From NCBI GenBank assembly GCA_002505455.1, contig DAVB01000015.1, positions 1 to 15,153 on the forward strand: 15,153 nucleotides of DNA. The letters are read 5' to 3'. A program made the position numbers and the translations under genes. This stretch comes from Euryarchaeota archaeon UBA52 (GTDB taxonomy: Archaea; Thermoplasmatota; Poseidoniia; Poseidoniales; Thalassarchaeaceae). The notes beneath the pieces are model-generated. The model saw only the letters and a program-made list of their open reading frames with translations. It ran no database searches and was not told the origin of the DNA. Positions 14,361-15,153 of the stretch are shown one piece after another (position 1 is the stretch's first letter; the number at the start of each line of letters is the position of its first letter).

Positions 14361-15153
14361 TCTTCACGGCCCCCGATAATTGCAGAAGCGCCCTTTGCCT
14401 CTTTTCCTAGTCGTTGCATGATTAGAAGGAAGATGTCTTCCAAGTCTGGCTCATACTCCTTCAATACCCTGACCTGGGCATTGGTCTCAGAAGCCCCAAG
14501 AAGAATTGCAGGGATTGTCTCATTACCCTTCATCTCAACCCTCATTACACGCCCCATTCTGCGAACACGATGTCCTTTTGTCAGGAGCCATTCCTCGAGC
14601 TTTGTGGCCCCGCCCCAGACGGATATTTCGATTTCCCTGGTGATTTGGCGTGCTAGTTCATCTATACGACCTTCCAGAACAACCCTTCCCCCGGAAAGCA
14701 TTACTACTCGTTCGCACACACCCTGAATATCCTCCATGACATGACTGGTCATGATCACAGTACCTCCTCCGTCAGAGATGGTTCTTCTCAGCGTATCAAG
14801 CATGAATTGCCTCGCAGAAGTATCCAGACCATTGGTGGGTTCGTCACAGAAAAGTATCTCAGGGTCATGGACAATTGCACACGCTAGTTTGGTAGCCTGT
14901 CTCATGCCTGTCGAGAAGCTATCAATAGTGCGATATCGCTGGTCTTCCAAACCAACATACTGTAGCACTTCATGTGCTCTCTGTGTTGCTTGGTCTGGAC
15001 GCATTCCAAGGAGTTCTCCGGCGTATCTCACATGATCGACGGCAGTTAGAGCCGGATCTAGAGAATCATATTCCGCCATGTAGCCTATTCTAGAGCGTAT
15101 CTGCGGACCCATGGTCACGATGTCCTTCCCAAGGACTGTGCCACCTCCTTCGG
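14357..15153 (-). CDS. ABC transporter ATP-binding protein (ATPase 1), 5' end outside window
   Basis: Partial nucleotide-binding subunit; the frame stays open to the right edge, and the Walker A region lies beyond it. Visible in order: a strand/turn GGGTVLGKDI just after the edge, the Q-loop region IGYMAEYDSLDPALTAVDHV (Glu where Gln is usual), signature FSTGMRQ, Walker B EILFCDEPTNGLD, and the switch histidine in TSHVMEDI. A C-terminal regulatory-type domain ends in KEYEPDLEDIFLLIMQRLG, typical of this exporter subfamily. A GTG at 15118 is in frame but cannot be the true start because it would remove the nucleotide-binding core. It overlaps permease 1 by four bases and is the most upstream visible gene of the run; its promoter lies outside. 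Confidence 0.9.
   Translation of the reverse strand, partial: EGGGTVLGKDIVTMGPQIRSRIGYMAEYDSLDPALTAVDHVRYAGELLGMRPDQATQRAHEVLQYVGLEDQRYRTIDSFSTGMRQATKLACAIVHDPEILFCDEPTNGLDTSARQFMLDTLRRTISDGGGTVIMTSHVMEDIQGVCERVVMLSGGRVVLEGRIDELARQITREIEISVWGGATKLEEWLLTKGHRVRRMGRVMRVEMKGNETIPAILLGASETNAQVRVLKEYEPDLEDIFLLIMQRLGKEAKGASAIIGGREE

Noticed and set aside
15116..15118. GTG as a start for ABC ATPase 1.
   Set aside because: The frame stays open to the window edge and the residues before it match the family; starting here would delete the nucleotide-binding core.

Overview
The window looks like a compact archaeal chromosome segment, most likely from a marine Thermoplasmatota lineage (Marine Group II / Poseidoniia). 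This is inferred from an archaeal CTP-dependent riboflavin kinase (DUF120), GGTGA-type Shine-Dalgarno sites, gene ends that overlap instead of leaving terminator spacers, and acidic, DxDxDG-rich surface domains. The lineage name rests on general resemblance, not on a marker gene. Almost every base is coding. I see no rRNA, tRNA, CRISPR array or insertion sequence, and no gene-free stretch longer than about 80 bases.

Layout from left to right: tatC (+) at the left edge meets a convergent Atg22/UMF1-type MFS transporter (-). That gene is divergent from a glycerophosphodiester phosphodiesterase-like gene (+), which converges on an apparent kbl-citrate synthase pair (-). A small NTF2-like gene and ribK (both +) follow. 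The rest of the window, from 7133 to the right edge, is one long minus-strand run. In transcription order it reads: ABC ATPase 1 (cut by the window edge), ABC-2 permease 1, ABC ATPase 2, ABC-2 permease 2, an AttH/CrtC-like lipocalin-type protein, a membrane bacterial-PH protein, a TPR protein and truA.

The first five genes of that run are joined by ATGA or TTGA stop/start overlaps, mostly with good internal Shine-Dalgarno sites, so they should be co-translated. I read them as one envelope or lipid export system with two ATPase/permease pairs. Permease 2 carries a roughly 245-residue acidic ectodomain with calcium-binding-like motifs and four cysteines. The MFS transporter also has an acidic extracytoplasmic insert of about 145 residues. 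The gene with the most unusual sequence is the GDPD homologue: it lacks the usual N-terminal HRG catalytic motif but has a perfect GHRGVGK segment at its extreme C-terminus, suggesting a truncated tandem domain or a permuted active site.
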